Shown: in pieces, positions 8,426 to 16,369 of the stretch
Layout: every line of letters starts with the position of its first letter
Position numbering within the stretch: the first letter of the stretch is position 1
Assembly (NCBI RefSeq): GCF_021129305.1
Contig: NZ_JAJOMB010000030.1
Coordinates: forward strand, 47,085 to 111,084
Reading direction: 5' to 3'
Origin: Kineosporia babensis
GTDB lineage: Bacteria > Actinomycetota > Actinomycetes > Actinomycetales > Kineosporiaceae
DNA: 64,000 nt
Notes under the pieces: generated by a model
Told to the model about the DNA's origin: nothing
What the model saw: the letters and a program-made list of their open reading frames with translations, nothing else
Database searches by the model: none
Translations under genes and position numbers: made by a program

Positions 8426-8447
8426 GCACAAAAGCCACTTTTTGTGC
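8426..8447. promoter_or_regulatory. inverted-repeat operator candidate upstream of the RraA/LigK-like gene
   Basis: GCACAAAA and TTTTGTGC are perfect complements around a 6-base centre. The repeat follows directly after TTGACC (8420-8425), a possible -35 element, and ends 40 bases before the start at 8488. An AT-rich repeat in such GC-rich DNA stands out and is a plausible GntR-FCD operator. Confidence 0.5.
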
Positions 8448-8487
8448 TTATCGTACTACCCACGGTCTCGATCCTGGGGGAACAGCC

Positions 8488-9174
8488 ATGTACTACATCG
8501 TGCGCCACATCGACCGGGCCTCGCCCAGCGCCCTCACCGCGCTCGCCCGGGCCGGCGTGGCCCTGACCCACCAGGCGGCCGGCCGAACCGGGCTGCTGAG
8601 CCACGAGATTCAGCCCCGCCAGAACGGTCACGCGATCGCCGGCTCGGCCGTCACGGTGCTCTGCGAACCCGGCGACAACCTCATCGTCCACGCCGCTGTC
8701 GACGTCTGTTCCCCCGGCGACGTGCTGGTCGTGGCCACCACCTCGCCCTCCACCGACGGCATGTTCGGTGACCTGCTGGCCACCGCCCTGCAGGTGCGAG
8801 GGGTGGCCGGGCTGGTCCTGAACGCGGGGGTGCACGACCTGGCCCGGCTGCGCCGCATGCACTTCCCGGTCTGGTCACGCGCGGTCCATGCCCAGGCCAC
8901 CGGGCGGACCAGCCCGGGCTCGGTGAACGTGCCCGTCGTGATCGCCGGGCAACTGGTCAATCCCGGAGACGTGGTGGTGGCCGACGACGACGGAGTGGTC
9001 GTGGTGCCGGCCCGCTACGCCTACCAGGTGGCCGAGGCCGCGCTCGAGCAACAGGCCGTTCAGGAGAGCAAACGGGCCGCCCTCGCCGCCGGAACCCTCG
9101 GAGTGGACCTGTTCAACCTACGTCCCCTGCTGGCCGATCTCGGGGTTCAGTACGTCGACCGCCTGCCGGAGTGA
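8488..9174 (+). CDS. RraA/LigK-like (HMG/CHA aldolase family) protein
   Basis: A 228-residue protein of the RraA-like fold, the same length as 4-carboxy-4-hydroxy-2-oxoadipate aldolases (LigK/GalC/PcmE). The core is recognisable: TDGMFGDLLATALQVRG, then LNAGVHDLARLR, then VNPGDVVVADDDGVVVVP. Members that cleave or decarboxylate 2-oxo acids carry an Arg-Asp pair in the second segment; here it reads His116-Asp117, so the pyruvate-contacting Arg is absent. The metal-binding Asp is retained. It may therefore have a changed substrate or activity. The start has GGGGG a few bases upstream. It is divergent from the second ABC operon and overlaps the convergent GntR gene by 28 bases. Confidence 0.8.
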   Translation: MYYIVRHIDRASPSALTALARAGVALTHQAAGRTGLLSHEIQPRQNGHAIAGSAVTVLCEPGDNLIVHAAVDVCSPGDVLVVATTSPSTDGMFGDLLATALQVRGVAGLVLNAGVHDLARLRRMHFPVWSRAVHAQATGRTSPGSVNVPVVIAGQLVNPGDVVVADDDGVVVVPARYAYQVAEAALEQQAVQESKRAALAAGTLGVDLFNLRPLLADLGVQYVDRLPE

Positions 9175-9839
9175 ACGGGTGGTAGCTGGTCGACCGGGGC
9201 GGTCCGGGCCATCTGTGAGACCAGTTGCAGGATGCGGGTGTCACGGTCGTGAGCCTGGTGTTCCAGCATCAGGGCGCGGGCTCGTTCGGCGTCCTGGCTG
9301 CGGATCGCCTCGGTCATCGTCTCGTGCTCGGCGATGCTGGCGTCGAACGTGCCCTCGGCCAGCGGGGTCTTCCAGGGGGCACTGAGCTTGGCCTGGGCGT
9401 CGAGGGTGTGCAGCAGGCTGCCGATGGTCTGGTTGTGCGCGGCCTGCCGCACGGCCTCGTGCCAGAGGTTGAAACAGCGGCGGATGCCTTCGGGTTCGCC
9501 CTCGGCCCGGGTGCGGGTGAGCAGGTCGTCCAGCCGGGCCACGTCGATCGGGCTGCGGCGCAGGGCCGCGGCGTAGGCGGCGGAGGACTCCAGGACGGCA
9601 CGGGCCTCGAAGATCTCCAGCATCTCCTCGTCGCTGCGCTTGCGCAGGGCGAAGCCGCGCTGGGTGGAGACCAGCAGCCCGTCGCGCTCGAGCAGGCCGA
9701 GGGCCTCCCGCACGGGAGTGCGCGAGACCTGGAACTCCTCGCTGAGCACCTGCGGGATCAGCGAGGCGTCTTCGGCGTAGTGGCCGGAGGTCAGCCGGGA
9801 GCGCAGAGTGGCATAGATGCTGTCGCGGGCGCTGGGCAT
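9147..9839 (-). CDS. GntR family transcriptional regulator, FadR/FCD subfamily
   Basis: A 230-residue regulator with an N-terminal winged helix (residues about 5-70; EEFQVSRTPVREALGLLERDGLL is the recognition part) and a helical FCD ligand-binding domain (EIFEARAVLESSAAYAAA; later HETMTEAIRSQD and HQAHDRD). FCD domains usually bind carboxylates through a metal. The gene converges with the RraA/LigK-like gene and overlaps its end by 28 bases. The inverted repeats at 8355-8378 and 8426-8447 are candidate targets. It is separated by nine bases from the rhodanese gene upstream on the same strand, so the two may be cotranscribed. Confidence 0.9.
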   Translation of the reverse strand: MPSARDSIYATLRSRLTSGHYAEDASLIPQVLSEEFQVSRTPVREALGLLERDGLLVSTQRGFALRKRSDEEMLEIFEARAVLESSAAYAAALRRSPIDVARLDDLLTRTRAEGEPEGIRRCFNLWHEAVRQAAHNQTIGSLLHTLDAQAKLSAPWKTPLAEGTFDASIAEHETMTEAIRSQDAERARALMLEHQAHDRDTRILQLVSQMARTAPVDQLPPVHSGRRSTY

Positions 9840-9848
9840 TCCGGCACG

Positions 9849-10637
9849 CTACCGCGTGGCGAGTGGAAGGCCGGCGGACTTCCACTCGCTGAGTGAACCG
9901 TCGTAGATGCTCAGCCGTTGCAGGTCCAGGCCGCCTTCGTGCAGGGCCAGGGCCAGGCCGGCGGCGTTGATCGCGCCGCCGCAGTAGAGCACCACCCGTT
10001 CCTGGCCGGTGAGCTCCTGGGCGGCGGCACGGGCCTTGACCAGGTCGATGGTTCCGTCGGGGGCCAGCAGCGAGGGGTAGGGCAGGCTGGTCGAGCCGGG
10101 GATGTGGCCCTTGTCGAACTCGCTCCCCCGCAGCGCGCAGATCAAGGGTTGCCCAGGCAGATCCTTGAGGGCCACGAAAAAGCCTGGCTGGGATTGGAGA
10201 AGCACATCACCGGCCGGAGGAACGGGAGCAGGGCCAACCGCCAAAGGTCCATCCCAAGAGGCTAATCCGCCGTCGAGCACGGAGACCCACGAGAAACCGT
10301 ACGAGCGGAGCAGCCACCAGAGCCGGGCCGCCCACGCACCGGAGAGCCGATCATAGACGACCACATGCGTCCGTTGCTGGATCCCGACCGAACGCGCGGC
10401 GGCCGTCATCTGCTCCAGACCCGGAGCGGCGAACGCGAAAGCAACTGCTGAGTCGGAGAACTGGGCGAACAGGTCGGCGAACTGCGCGCCGGGAATGTGC
10501 CCGGCCTCGTAGTCGGAACGGCCGTCGTGATAACCGTCGGAGGTACGGCTGATGCTGGCGTCGAGCAGAACCAGCGAGCCGTCAGCGATCTGCTCGGCCT
10601 GAGACGCCAGCCAACCGGCCGAGACCAGGGAACTCAT
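9849..10637 (-). CDS. thiosulfate/3-mercaptopyruvate sulfurtransferase (two-domain rhodanese)
   Basis: A sulfurtransferase of about 262 residues with two rhodanese domains. The N-terminal domain (about 1-135) has the structural YEAGHIPGA and VYDRLSGAWAARLWWLL segments; the C-terminal domain ends in the active loop CGGAIN with Cys219 as nucleophile, then YDGSLSEW. Family loops are usually CGSGVTA or similar, so the loop is slightly unusual. I chose the ATG at 10637 because AAGGA lies seven bases before it; a longer start at 10691 is in frame. It would transfer sulfane sulfur to cyanide or thiols in the cytoplasm. It lies just upstream of the GntR gene. Confidence 0.85.
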   Translation of the reverse strand: MSSLVSAGWLASQAEQIADGSLVLLDASISRTSDGYHDGRSDYEAGHIPGAQFADLFAQFSDSAVAFAFAAPGLEQMTAAARSVGIQQRTHVVVYDRLSGAWAARLWWLLRSYGFSWVSVLDGGLASWDGPLAVGPAPVPPAGDVLLQSQPGFFVALKDLPGQPLICALRGSEFDKGHIPGSTSLPYPSLLAPDGTIDLVKARAAAQELTGQERVVLYCGGAINAAGLALALHEGGLDLQRLSIYDGSLSEWKSAGLPLATR

Positions 10638-10757
10638 GCTGTAGTCCTTGCAGATGTCGTCGATCTGGTCGGTCACCGGTGCCGCCTCCATGAAGTCGCT
10701 TCCACCTCAGACTGTATGCAGCAATATGCAAACATCGACACCGGTCCGGGCCCACTT

Positions 10758-11216
10758 TCACCGTGCCGTCACACCAGCAGCCCAACCCGCGGCCGCAAGG
10801 ACCAGACCGAGCAGGAGCCAGCCGGGCGCGCCCAGCCCGAGCGGCAGCCCGGCCATGACCAGCGGCCCGGCCGCCGCGCCCAGCCGCCGGACGATCGCGT
10901 ACTGCCAGAGCTGGGATACGAAGACGTGGTTCACCGCCGCCAGCCCCATGATCAGCAACAGCGTCACCTGCATGCGGCGTGGGCCGAACCGATCGGCCAG
11001 GTGCCCCAGCGGCACCGCTGCCGCCAGCCCGGCCAGACCGGCGCCAGTCATCACTGCGGCCACCTGAGCCACGCCGAACCCGACCACCTGGGTGAAGTAG
11101 AGCACCGAGATGCTGGCGAAAAGGCCGGTTCCGACGGTGTTCACGAGGCTTGCCGCGATCATCCACCGCAATTGCCGCATCCGGTCAGGATCCGGTCGCC
11201 GGCCGGTCGCCGCCAC
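10758..11216 (-). pseudogene. internally deleted MFS transporter remnant
   Basis: This 152-residue frame starts like a major facilitator: helices at about 17-41 and 45-68, then loop motif A GHLADRFGPRRM (71-82), then a third helix. It then jumps to an end typical of the last MFS helix (GWLLLGLVLAAAGWAAGV, 132-149). A normal member has about 400 residues, so roughly 250 are missing and the frame survived across the junction near residue 110-115. It is likely non-functional, though a small membrane protein may be made. Confidence 0.6.
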
Positions 11217-11322
11217 CGGTTTCCGGGCATGAAGAAAGGCGGGTTCTCCCCGCCACTATCTACGTTATAGCGCAGTGGGGGGCTTGCGGCAAGGCCCTCT
11301 TCGAGGCGCACAATCACCGATC

Positions 11323-13467
11323 GTGAACGCTCTCAGCGCCTTCGACCTGCCCGCCGATCTGGACGCCAAGGCCCGCCCGGACCTGATCGCCACCGACGAG
11401 GAGCACTTCACCGCGATCGCCACCACCCTGGCGGACTCGATCGCGGATCTGTCCGAACGCCTGGACGTGGTGCGCAAGGCTCCGGCCGGGCGCGGGCAGC
11501 AGGCCCTCGACCGGGATCAGGAGGTGCACCGCCTGACCGCCCGGCTGCGCACCCTGAACCGGTTCGGGCTGGACCTGTGCCTGGGCCGGATGGTCGCCGA
11601 GGACGCGGACGAGCCGGTGTACGTGGGACGGCTCGGCCTCACCGACCGCAACGGCCGGCGCCTGCTCAACGACTGGCGTTCCCCGGTCGCCGAGCCGTTC
11701 TTCGGGGCCACCCACGGCAACCCGATGGGCCTGGCCAGCCGGCGGCGCTACCGGTGGACAAAGGGCCGGATCACCGACTACTGGGACGAGGTGTTCGACC
11801 CGGAGGCGTTCGAGGGCAATGCCGCGCTGGACGACCAGTCGGCATTCATCGCCAGCCTCGGCAGCACCCGCTCCCCGCGGATGCGCGACGTGCTGGGCAC
11901 CATCCAGGCCGATCAGGACGCGATCATCCGGGCCGGTTCCCGGGGCGCGCTGGTGGTGGACGGCGGGCCGGGTACCGGCAAGACCGTGGTGGCGCTGCAC
12001 CGCACGGCCTACCTGCTGTACTCCGACCCGCGGCTGGAGCATCGGCGCGGCGGGGTGCTGTTCGTCGGCCCGCACCAGCCCTACCTGGACTACGTGGGCG
12101 ATGTGCTGCCCAGCCTCGGCGAGGAGGGGGTGCGCACCTGCACCCTGCGCGATCTGCTGCCGGAGGGGGCCGCCGCCAAGCCTGAAGGATCGCCGGAAGT
12201 GGCCCGGCTGAAGTCGACGGCCGACGTGATCGAGGTGATCGACGCGGCTGTCCGCTTCTACGTGACGCCACCGGAGCAGGGTCTGGACGTGAGTACCCCG
12301 TGGGCCGATGACTTGCGGCTGACCCGGCACGACTGGGCTGCCGCGCTGGGATCGGTGGCCCCGGGCACGCCCCACAACGAGGCCCAGGACGTGATCCTGG
12401 ACGAACTGGTGACGTTGCTGGCCGACAAGCACGATCCCGACACCGAGGTCTCGGCACCGGTTCTGCGACGCGCGCTCCAGCGCAACCAGGAGCTGATGAC
12501 CACCCTGAACCGGGCCTGGCCGAGCCTGGACCCGGTCGAGCTGGTCGCCGACCTGTGGAGTGTGCCCGCCTACCTGCGCCGCTGCGCCCCCTGGCTCAGC
12601 CGTGAGGAGATCCGTCTGCTGCAGCGCAAGGACGCTCAGGCCTGGACCGTCGAGGACCTGCCGTTTCTGGACGCTGCCCGCCAGCGTCTGGGCGACCCGG
12701 CCACCGCGGCCCGGCGTCGACGCGCGGAGGCCGCAGCCGAGGCGCAGCGTCAGCAGCGGGCCGAGGTCACCTTCGAGATCGTGGACGCGATCGACGACGC
12801 GGACGACACGATGATCATCCTGAAAGGCAGCGACCTGCAGGAGGCCCTGATCGAGGACATCCCCCGGGCCGCAGGCGACCAGGACGAGCTGAACGGGCCG
12901 TTCGCCCACATCGTGGTGGACGAGGCCCAGGAACTCACCGACGCGCAGTGGCAGATGCTGTTGCTGCGCAACCCGTCCCGCAGCTTCACCATCGTCGGCG
13001 ACCGGGCCCAGGCCCGGCACGGCTTCACCGAGTCCTGGGAAGAACGGCTCGACCGGATCGGCCTGGACCGCGTGGAGATCTCGTCGCTGAGCATCAACTA
13101 CCGCACGCCGGAAGAGGTGATGGCGCAGGCCGAACCGGTGATCCGGGCCGCCCTCCCGGACGCGAACGTCCCCACGTCCATTCGTTCCAGTGGCCTGCCG
13201 GTGATCCACGGTGACGCCGGCGATCTGCCCGACATCCTCCAGGCCTGGCTGGCCGAGAACCACGAGGGCACCGCCTGCGTGATCGGCGACCACCGGTTCC
13301 GCCCGATGCCGCGGGTGCGCTCGCTGACCCCGACGCTGGCCAAGGGCCTGGAGTTCGACCTGGTGGTGCTGGTGGATCCGGACAGGTTCGGCACCGGCAC
13401 CGAGGGGGCGGTGGACCGTTACGTGGCGATGACCCGGGCCACCAAGCAGCTGGTGATCCTGACCTGA
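11323..13467 (+). CDS. helD: HelD-like superfamily 1 helicase (RNA polymerase recycling factor)
   Basis: A UvrD/Rep-like ATPase of about 714 residues. The N-terminal region is a helical arm (about 20-80, LADSIADLSERLDVVRK). Walker A GGPGTGKT lies near residue 215, Walker B VVDEAQEL near 531, and the C-terminal motifs GDRAQARHG, SLSINYRTPEE and VAMTRATKQL follow. The spacing and the conserved YVGRLGL and DWRSPVAEPF segments identify HelD, which in actinobacteria removes or recycles stalled RNA polymerase and can give rifampicin tolerance. GTG 11323 is my choice; an in-frame GTG at 11275 just after a TACGTT (-10-like) box could instead give a leaderless start. It ends one base before the convergent gene. 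Confidence 0.9.
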   Translation: MNALSAFDLPADLDAKARPDLIATDEEHFTAIATTLADSIADLSERLDVVRKAPAGRGQQALDRDQEVHRLTARLRTLNRFGLDLCLGRMVAEDADEPVYVGRLGLTDRNGRRLLNDWRSPVAEPFFGATHGNPMGLASRRRYRWTKGRITDYWDEVFDPEAFEGNAALDDQSAFIASLGSTRSPRMRDVLGTIQADQDAIIRAGSRGALVVDGGPGTGKTVVALHRTAYLLYSDPRLEHRRGGVLFVGPHQPYLDYVGDVLPSLGEEGVRTCTLRDLLPEGAAAKPEGSPEVARLKSTADVIEVIDAAVRFYVTPPEQGLDVSTPWADDLRLTRHDWAAALGSVAPGTPHNEAQDVILDELVTLLADKHDPDTEVSAPVLRRALQRNQELMTTLNRAWPSLDPVELVADLWSVPAYLRRCAPWLSREEIRLLQRKDAQAWTVEDLPFLDAARQRLGDPATAARRRRAEAAAEAQRQQRAEVTFEIVDAIDDADDTMIILKGSDLQEALIEDIPRAAGDQDELNGPFAHIVVDEAQELTDAQWQMLLLRNPSRSFTIVGDRAQARHGFTESWEERLDRIGLDRVEISSLSINYRTPEEVMAQAEPVIRAALPDANVPTSIRSSGLPVIHGDAGDLPDILQAWLAENHEGTACVIGDHRFRPMPRVRSLTPTLAKGLEFDLVVLVDPDRFGTGTEGAVDRYVAMTRATKQLVILT

Positions 13468-13468
13468 G

Positions 13469-14149
13469 TCAGACCGTGGGGGCAGTGGCGTTGCGGGCCG
13501 GGAGCTTTCCGGTCAGGGTGGCCACCGAGGCCGCGCGCACCGCGATGCGCACGGCTTCGGGCAGCGGCGTCTTCTCGGCCAGCAGCAGGGCCAGCACCCC
13601 CCGGAAGCAGTCGCCCGCTTCCTCGGCCGGGCCCGGCGGCACCACCACGTTCACCCGCAGGCGCTCGGCCAGATCACCCGCCTGCTGGTAGATCTCGGCG
13701 TCCAGGGGGTTCGACTCGTCCATCGCCGCGACCGTCATCGCATCCGGCACCATGACGTGGACGAACGGGGCGAGGGCCTCGACCCGTTCGGGCTGGAACT
13801 CCTGCCCGTCGGCCGGGGTCGGGTCTAGCACCACCTTGCCGCGGGCGTAATACATCGCCGCCCGGGCAGTTTCGGGGGGAACGTCCAGGCCCACCAGCAG
13901 GACGTCGGCGTTGGCGACTTCGTCACCGCAGACGTCGTCGGGCCGCAGCGCGTCGCCAGGGCTGAGCGACTTGCGCAAGCGGGACACATCGACCTGGAGG
14001 TGCCCCAGTTCGGTGACCAACGACGTCTTCAATTGCTCGGAACCGACACAACCGACCAAGGCGACCCCCGGGCCACCCAGAAAGGTCGCCGCGGCGGCCG
14101 CTTGGCCCGCCCTCTGCCCGACCACCACGACCTGGTAGCTCCGGCCCAT
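13469..14149 (-). CDS. degenerate PfkB/ribokinase-family protein
   Basis: A 226-residue protein resembling ribokinase with pieces missing. The start matches the sugar-kinase glycine motif (GQRAGQAAAAATFLGG, then VGCVGSE). The middle has VVLDPTPADGQ, like the ribokinase NPAP loop. The end has AGDCFRGVLALLLAEKTPLPEAVRIAVRAASVA, matching the C-terminal signature. Typical members have about 300 residues. The canonical DTxGAGD reads PAEEAGD: the catalytic Asp of the GAGD motif remains but the preceding residues are lost. Kinase activity is doubtful. It converges with helD, with one base between the stops. I see no clear ribosome binding site. Confidence 0.65.
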   Translation of the reverse strand: MGRSYQVVVVGQRAGQAAAAATFLGGPGVALVGCVGSEQLKTSLVTELGHLQVDVSRLRKSLSPGDALRPDDVCGDEVANADVLLVGLDVPPETARAAMYYARGKVVLDPTPADGQEFQPERVEALAPFVHVMVPDAMTVAAMDESNPLDAEIYQQAGDLAERLRVNVVVPPGPAEEAGDCFRGVLALLLAEKTPLPEAVRIAVRAASVATLTGKLPARNATAPTV

Positions 14150-14165
14150 CTGAGATCACGCCCTT

Positions 14166-14180
14166 AGAGCCTGTCCTGCC
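14166..14180. repeat. solo copy of the AGGGCCTGTCCTG dispersed motif
   Basis: AGAGCCTGTCCTGCC in the gap between the PfkB-like and isochorismatase-like genes matches the first 13-14 bases of the inverted repeat arms found at 36428-36502 and the solo copy at 34054-34072. It looks like a remnant of a dispersed element. Confidence 0.4.
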
Positions 14181-14255
14181 CAGGAACTTCCCCGATGTTC
14201 CGAGCGTAATCAGCGGGCCGGGCCGACGCAGGAGGAGGTAGCACGTCTGGAGCAA

Positions 14256-14801
14256 TCAGGCTCCGGGTTGCCAGTCCGGGCCGGTGATCACCTCGGCCTG
14301 CATCGGGAACACCTTCTCCAGCAGCAGGTTGTGCACCTGCGGGTCGTTGTCCAGGCAGGCGTCGGACAGCACGGTGATCCGGTAGTCCAGATCGGCGGCC
14401 TGGCGCAGGGTGGAGAGCACCACGCCGCTGGTGGCCACCCCGGCCAGCACCAGATGCTCGATGCCCTGGGCGCGCAGCACCATCTCCAGGTCGCTGCCGG
14501 CGAAGGCGGAGACCCGGCGCTTGCTCACCACCACGTCGGTCTCCAGCGGGGCCACCTGGGCGGGGATCTCGTTGGGCGGGGCGGTGCTGCCCAGCCGGGC
14601 GGGCATGAAGCCGAACATCTTGTTCCGCGGGTGGATCTCGGGGTAGCCGGGCCGGAAGCCGACCTTGGCGTAGATCACCGGCACCCCGGCCGCGCGAGCC
14701 TTGCCGATCGCCGCGGCCAGCCGGTCCAGATACCCCTCGTCGGGGTAGCGGGCCAGCACCAGCTCCTGGACATCCATCACGAGCAAAGCCTCTTCGGGCA
14801 C
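14256..14801 (-). CDS. isochorismatase-family protein lacking the catalytic cysteine
   Basis: A 181-residue alpha/beta hydrolase-like protein of the isochorismatase/nicotinamidase family. Asp10 (LLVMDVQ) and Lys94 (VVSKRR) of the catalytic triad are present. The third position, normally Cys in GVxTxxCVxxT, is Val127 in GVATSGVVLST. The family name cysteine hydrolase therefore does not fit; other proteins with a TSG-VV-ST reading are known to me as a clade, with unclear activity. GTG at 14801 has GAGGAG seven bases upstream. It is the third gene of an SDR-TetR-hydrolase operon, ten bases after the TetR stop. Confidence 0.85.
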   Translation of the reverse strand: MPEEALLVMDVQELVLARYPDEGYLDRLAAAIGKARAAGVPVIYAKVGFRPGYPEIHPRNKMFGFMPARLGSTAPPNEIPAQVAPLETDVVVSKRRVSAFAGSDLEMVLRAQGIEHLVLAGVATSGVVLSTLRQAADLDYRITVLSDACLDNDPQVHNLLLEKVFPMQAEVITGPDWQPGA

Positions 14802-14811
14802 TGTTTTCTCC

Positions 14812-15366
14812 TCAGACCAGCAGGCGCCGGGCCGTGCCCAGCAGTTCCTGCCGCAAGATTTCCTCGGGCAGCTCAGCCAGCTCCGGGTCGGTGCCGCTGA
14901 GCATCAGCCCGGCGTTGAAGACCGACAGGGCGACCCGTCGGGAGGGACTCGGATCGGGGCCGAGCAGCAGGTCCTTGACCTTGGCGCTGCGCACCGCCAG
15001 CTCCGGGGTGGCCCGGATCGCCGCCTCGACGGCCGGGTCCCCGTGCATCACCGCGGCGATCTGGCGGCGGGCGAGCACCATCTCGACCAGCCCCTCGATC
15101 ACCACCTCGACCTGGGCCTCACGCCCGGCCGCGGCCTCGGCCCGGGTGAGCAGCTCACCCAGGGTGTCCGCGACCGGCTGCACCAGGGCCTGGATCAGCG
15201 CGTCCTTGGTGGCGAACTGGTGGTAGACGGTGGCTTTGGCGACACCCAGCCGGTCGGCGATCTGCTGCAGCGACGTGCCGTGCACACCGTGCTCGACGAA
15301 AAGGTCCAGGGCGGTGGCGAGGATCCGCTCGCGCGTCTCCCCGCGCCGGCCGACCGGCTTGGCCAT
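14812..15366 (-). CDS. TetR family transcriptional regulator
   Basis: A 184-residue repressor-type regulator. The N-terminal helix-turn-helix runs about residues 10-55 (RERILATALDLFVEHGVHGTSLQQIADRLGVAKATVYHQFATKDALI); the rest is a helical ligand-binding domain. The start ATG at 15366 follows AGGAG by five bases. It lies eight bases after the SDR stop and upstream of the isochorismatase-like gene. The two similar palindromes at 16262-16305 in front of the operon are its most likely operators, giving autoregulation and control of the divergent nucleoside hydrolase-like gene. Confidence 0.92.
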   Translation of the reverse strand: MAKPVGRRGETRERILATALDLFVEHGVHGTSLQQIADRLGVAKATVYHQFATKDALIQALVQPVADTLGELLTRAEAAAGREAQVEVVIEGLVEMVLARRQIAAVMHGDPAVEAAIRATPELAVRSAKVKDLLLGPDPSPSRRVALSVFNAGLMLSGTDPELAELPEEILRQELLGTARRLLV

Positions 15367-15374
15367 CGATCTCC

Positions 15375-16222
15375 TCAGCGGTTGGTGCGGCCCAGGTCGA
15401 CCGGCAGCTGGATACCGGTGACGTGCCGGGCCTCGTCGGAGGCCAGCCAGGCCACCGCCGCGGCGATGTCCTCGCTCTGGCTGATGCCGTCCGGCAGGCT
15501 CCCCATGAACATCGGGGCGAGCAGCGGCTCCACCGCGGAGAACGACTGGATCTCGCTCATCTGCAGCCCGGTCAGCACTCCGTGGGGGTGCACGCTGTTG
15601 ACCCGGATACGGTACTCGGCCAGCTCGTTGGCCAGGGTCTTGGCCAACCCGGTGACGCCGTGCTTGGCCGCGCGTAGTCGGCCAGGAACGGCAGGCCGAC
15701 CAGGCCCGCGACCGAGCTGGTGAACACGATCGCGCCGCCGGTGGCCTGCTCGATCATGATCGGGATGGCTGCCTTGGCGGTGTGGAAGGCACCCGTCAGG
15801 TTGATGTCGATGGTTGTGCGCCAGTGCTCGGCGTCGATCTCCCAGGCCCGGTTCGCGCTGGTCATGCCCGCATTGGCGATCACCACGTCGAGCCGACCGA
15901 GGTCGGCCACGGCGGCCTTCAGCCCGGCCTCGAGGGTGTCGTAGTCACGGATGTCGGCCTGGATCGGGATGATCCGCCGGTCCAGCTTCTCCACTTGGGC
16001 CACCGTCTCGGCCAGGTCCTCGGGGGTGGCGCCGGCGTAGGTGGTGGTGGGCAGGTCCGCACACAGGTCCAGGGCGATGATGTCCGCGCCCTCGGCGGCC
16101 AGGCGGACCGCCTCGGCCCGGCCCTGGCCACGGGCGGCGCCGGTGATGAAGGCGACCTTGCCGACGTAGCGGTGGGCGATCGGCTCAGCGGGGACGGGGA
16201 GTGCGGGAACGGGGTTACTCAT
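15375..16222 (-). pseudogene. short-chain dehydrogenase/reductase, frameshifted
   Basis: An NAD(P)-dependent SDR of about 280 residues when the frame is repaired. The 5' part (from ATG 16222) has the Rossmann motif TGAARGQG, NAG (VIANAGM) and the catalytic-Ser segment TSSVAG. The 3' part (to 15375) has AEYRIRVNSVHP and the SDR C-terminal domain. The frames break at about 15675-15680: LADYA runs into the wrong frame, and inserting one base restores YAAAK, the catalytic Tyr-xxx-Lys. So this is either a recent one-base deletion or a sequencing error. The length and YVGKVAFITGAARGQGR start resemble mycofactocin-coupled SDRs. The gene leads an operon with TetR and the isochorismatase-like gene. 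Confidence 0.8.
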
Positions 16223-16261
16223 GGTGGTCCTCCGGGGGTGGTGAGCACCTGACGAGCCGAG

Positions 16262-16281
16262 AGCTAGCCGCTCGGCTGACT
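16262..16281. promoter_or_regulatory. TetR-type operator candidate, imperfect copy
   Basis: AGCTAGCCGCTCGGCTGACT matches the perfect palindrome at 16286-16305 at 16 of 20 positions. The centres are 24 bases apart. It lies 40 bases upstream of the SDR start. Two adjacent related sites suggest cooperative binding of two TetR dimers. Confidence 0.65.
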
Positions 16282-16285
16282 GCAA

Positions 16286-16305
16286 AGCTAGCCGTACGGC
16301 TAGCT
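16286..16305. promoter_or_regulatory. TetR-type operator candidate, perfect 20-base palindrome
   Basis: AGCTAGCCGTACGGCTAGCT reads the same on both strands. It is 64 bases upstream of both the SDR start (16222) and the nucleoside hydrolase-like start (16370), so a bound regulator could block both divergent promoters. The regulator at 14812-15366 is the obvious candidate. Confidence 0.75.
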
Positions 16306-16369
16306 CTTGGCCACCCGCCCATTGCGGCAGAATGCGCCCGTTTCCTCCCGAACCCACCCTGGAGTCCCT

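Noticed and set aside
11238..11254. GGCGGG-N5-CCCGCC hairpin considered as a terminator
   Set aside because: It lies between divergent genes, where no transcript is expected to end, so a role as terminator is unlikely.
11314..13293. A 659-residue minus-strand frame opposite helD
   Set aside because: Antisense shadow, rich in His/Gln/Gly with no motifs.
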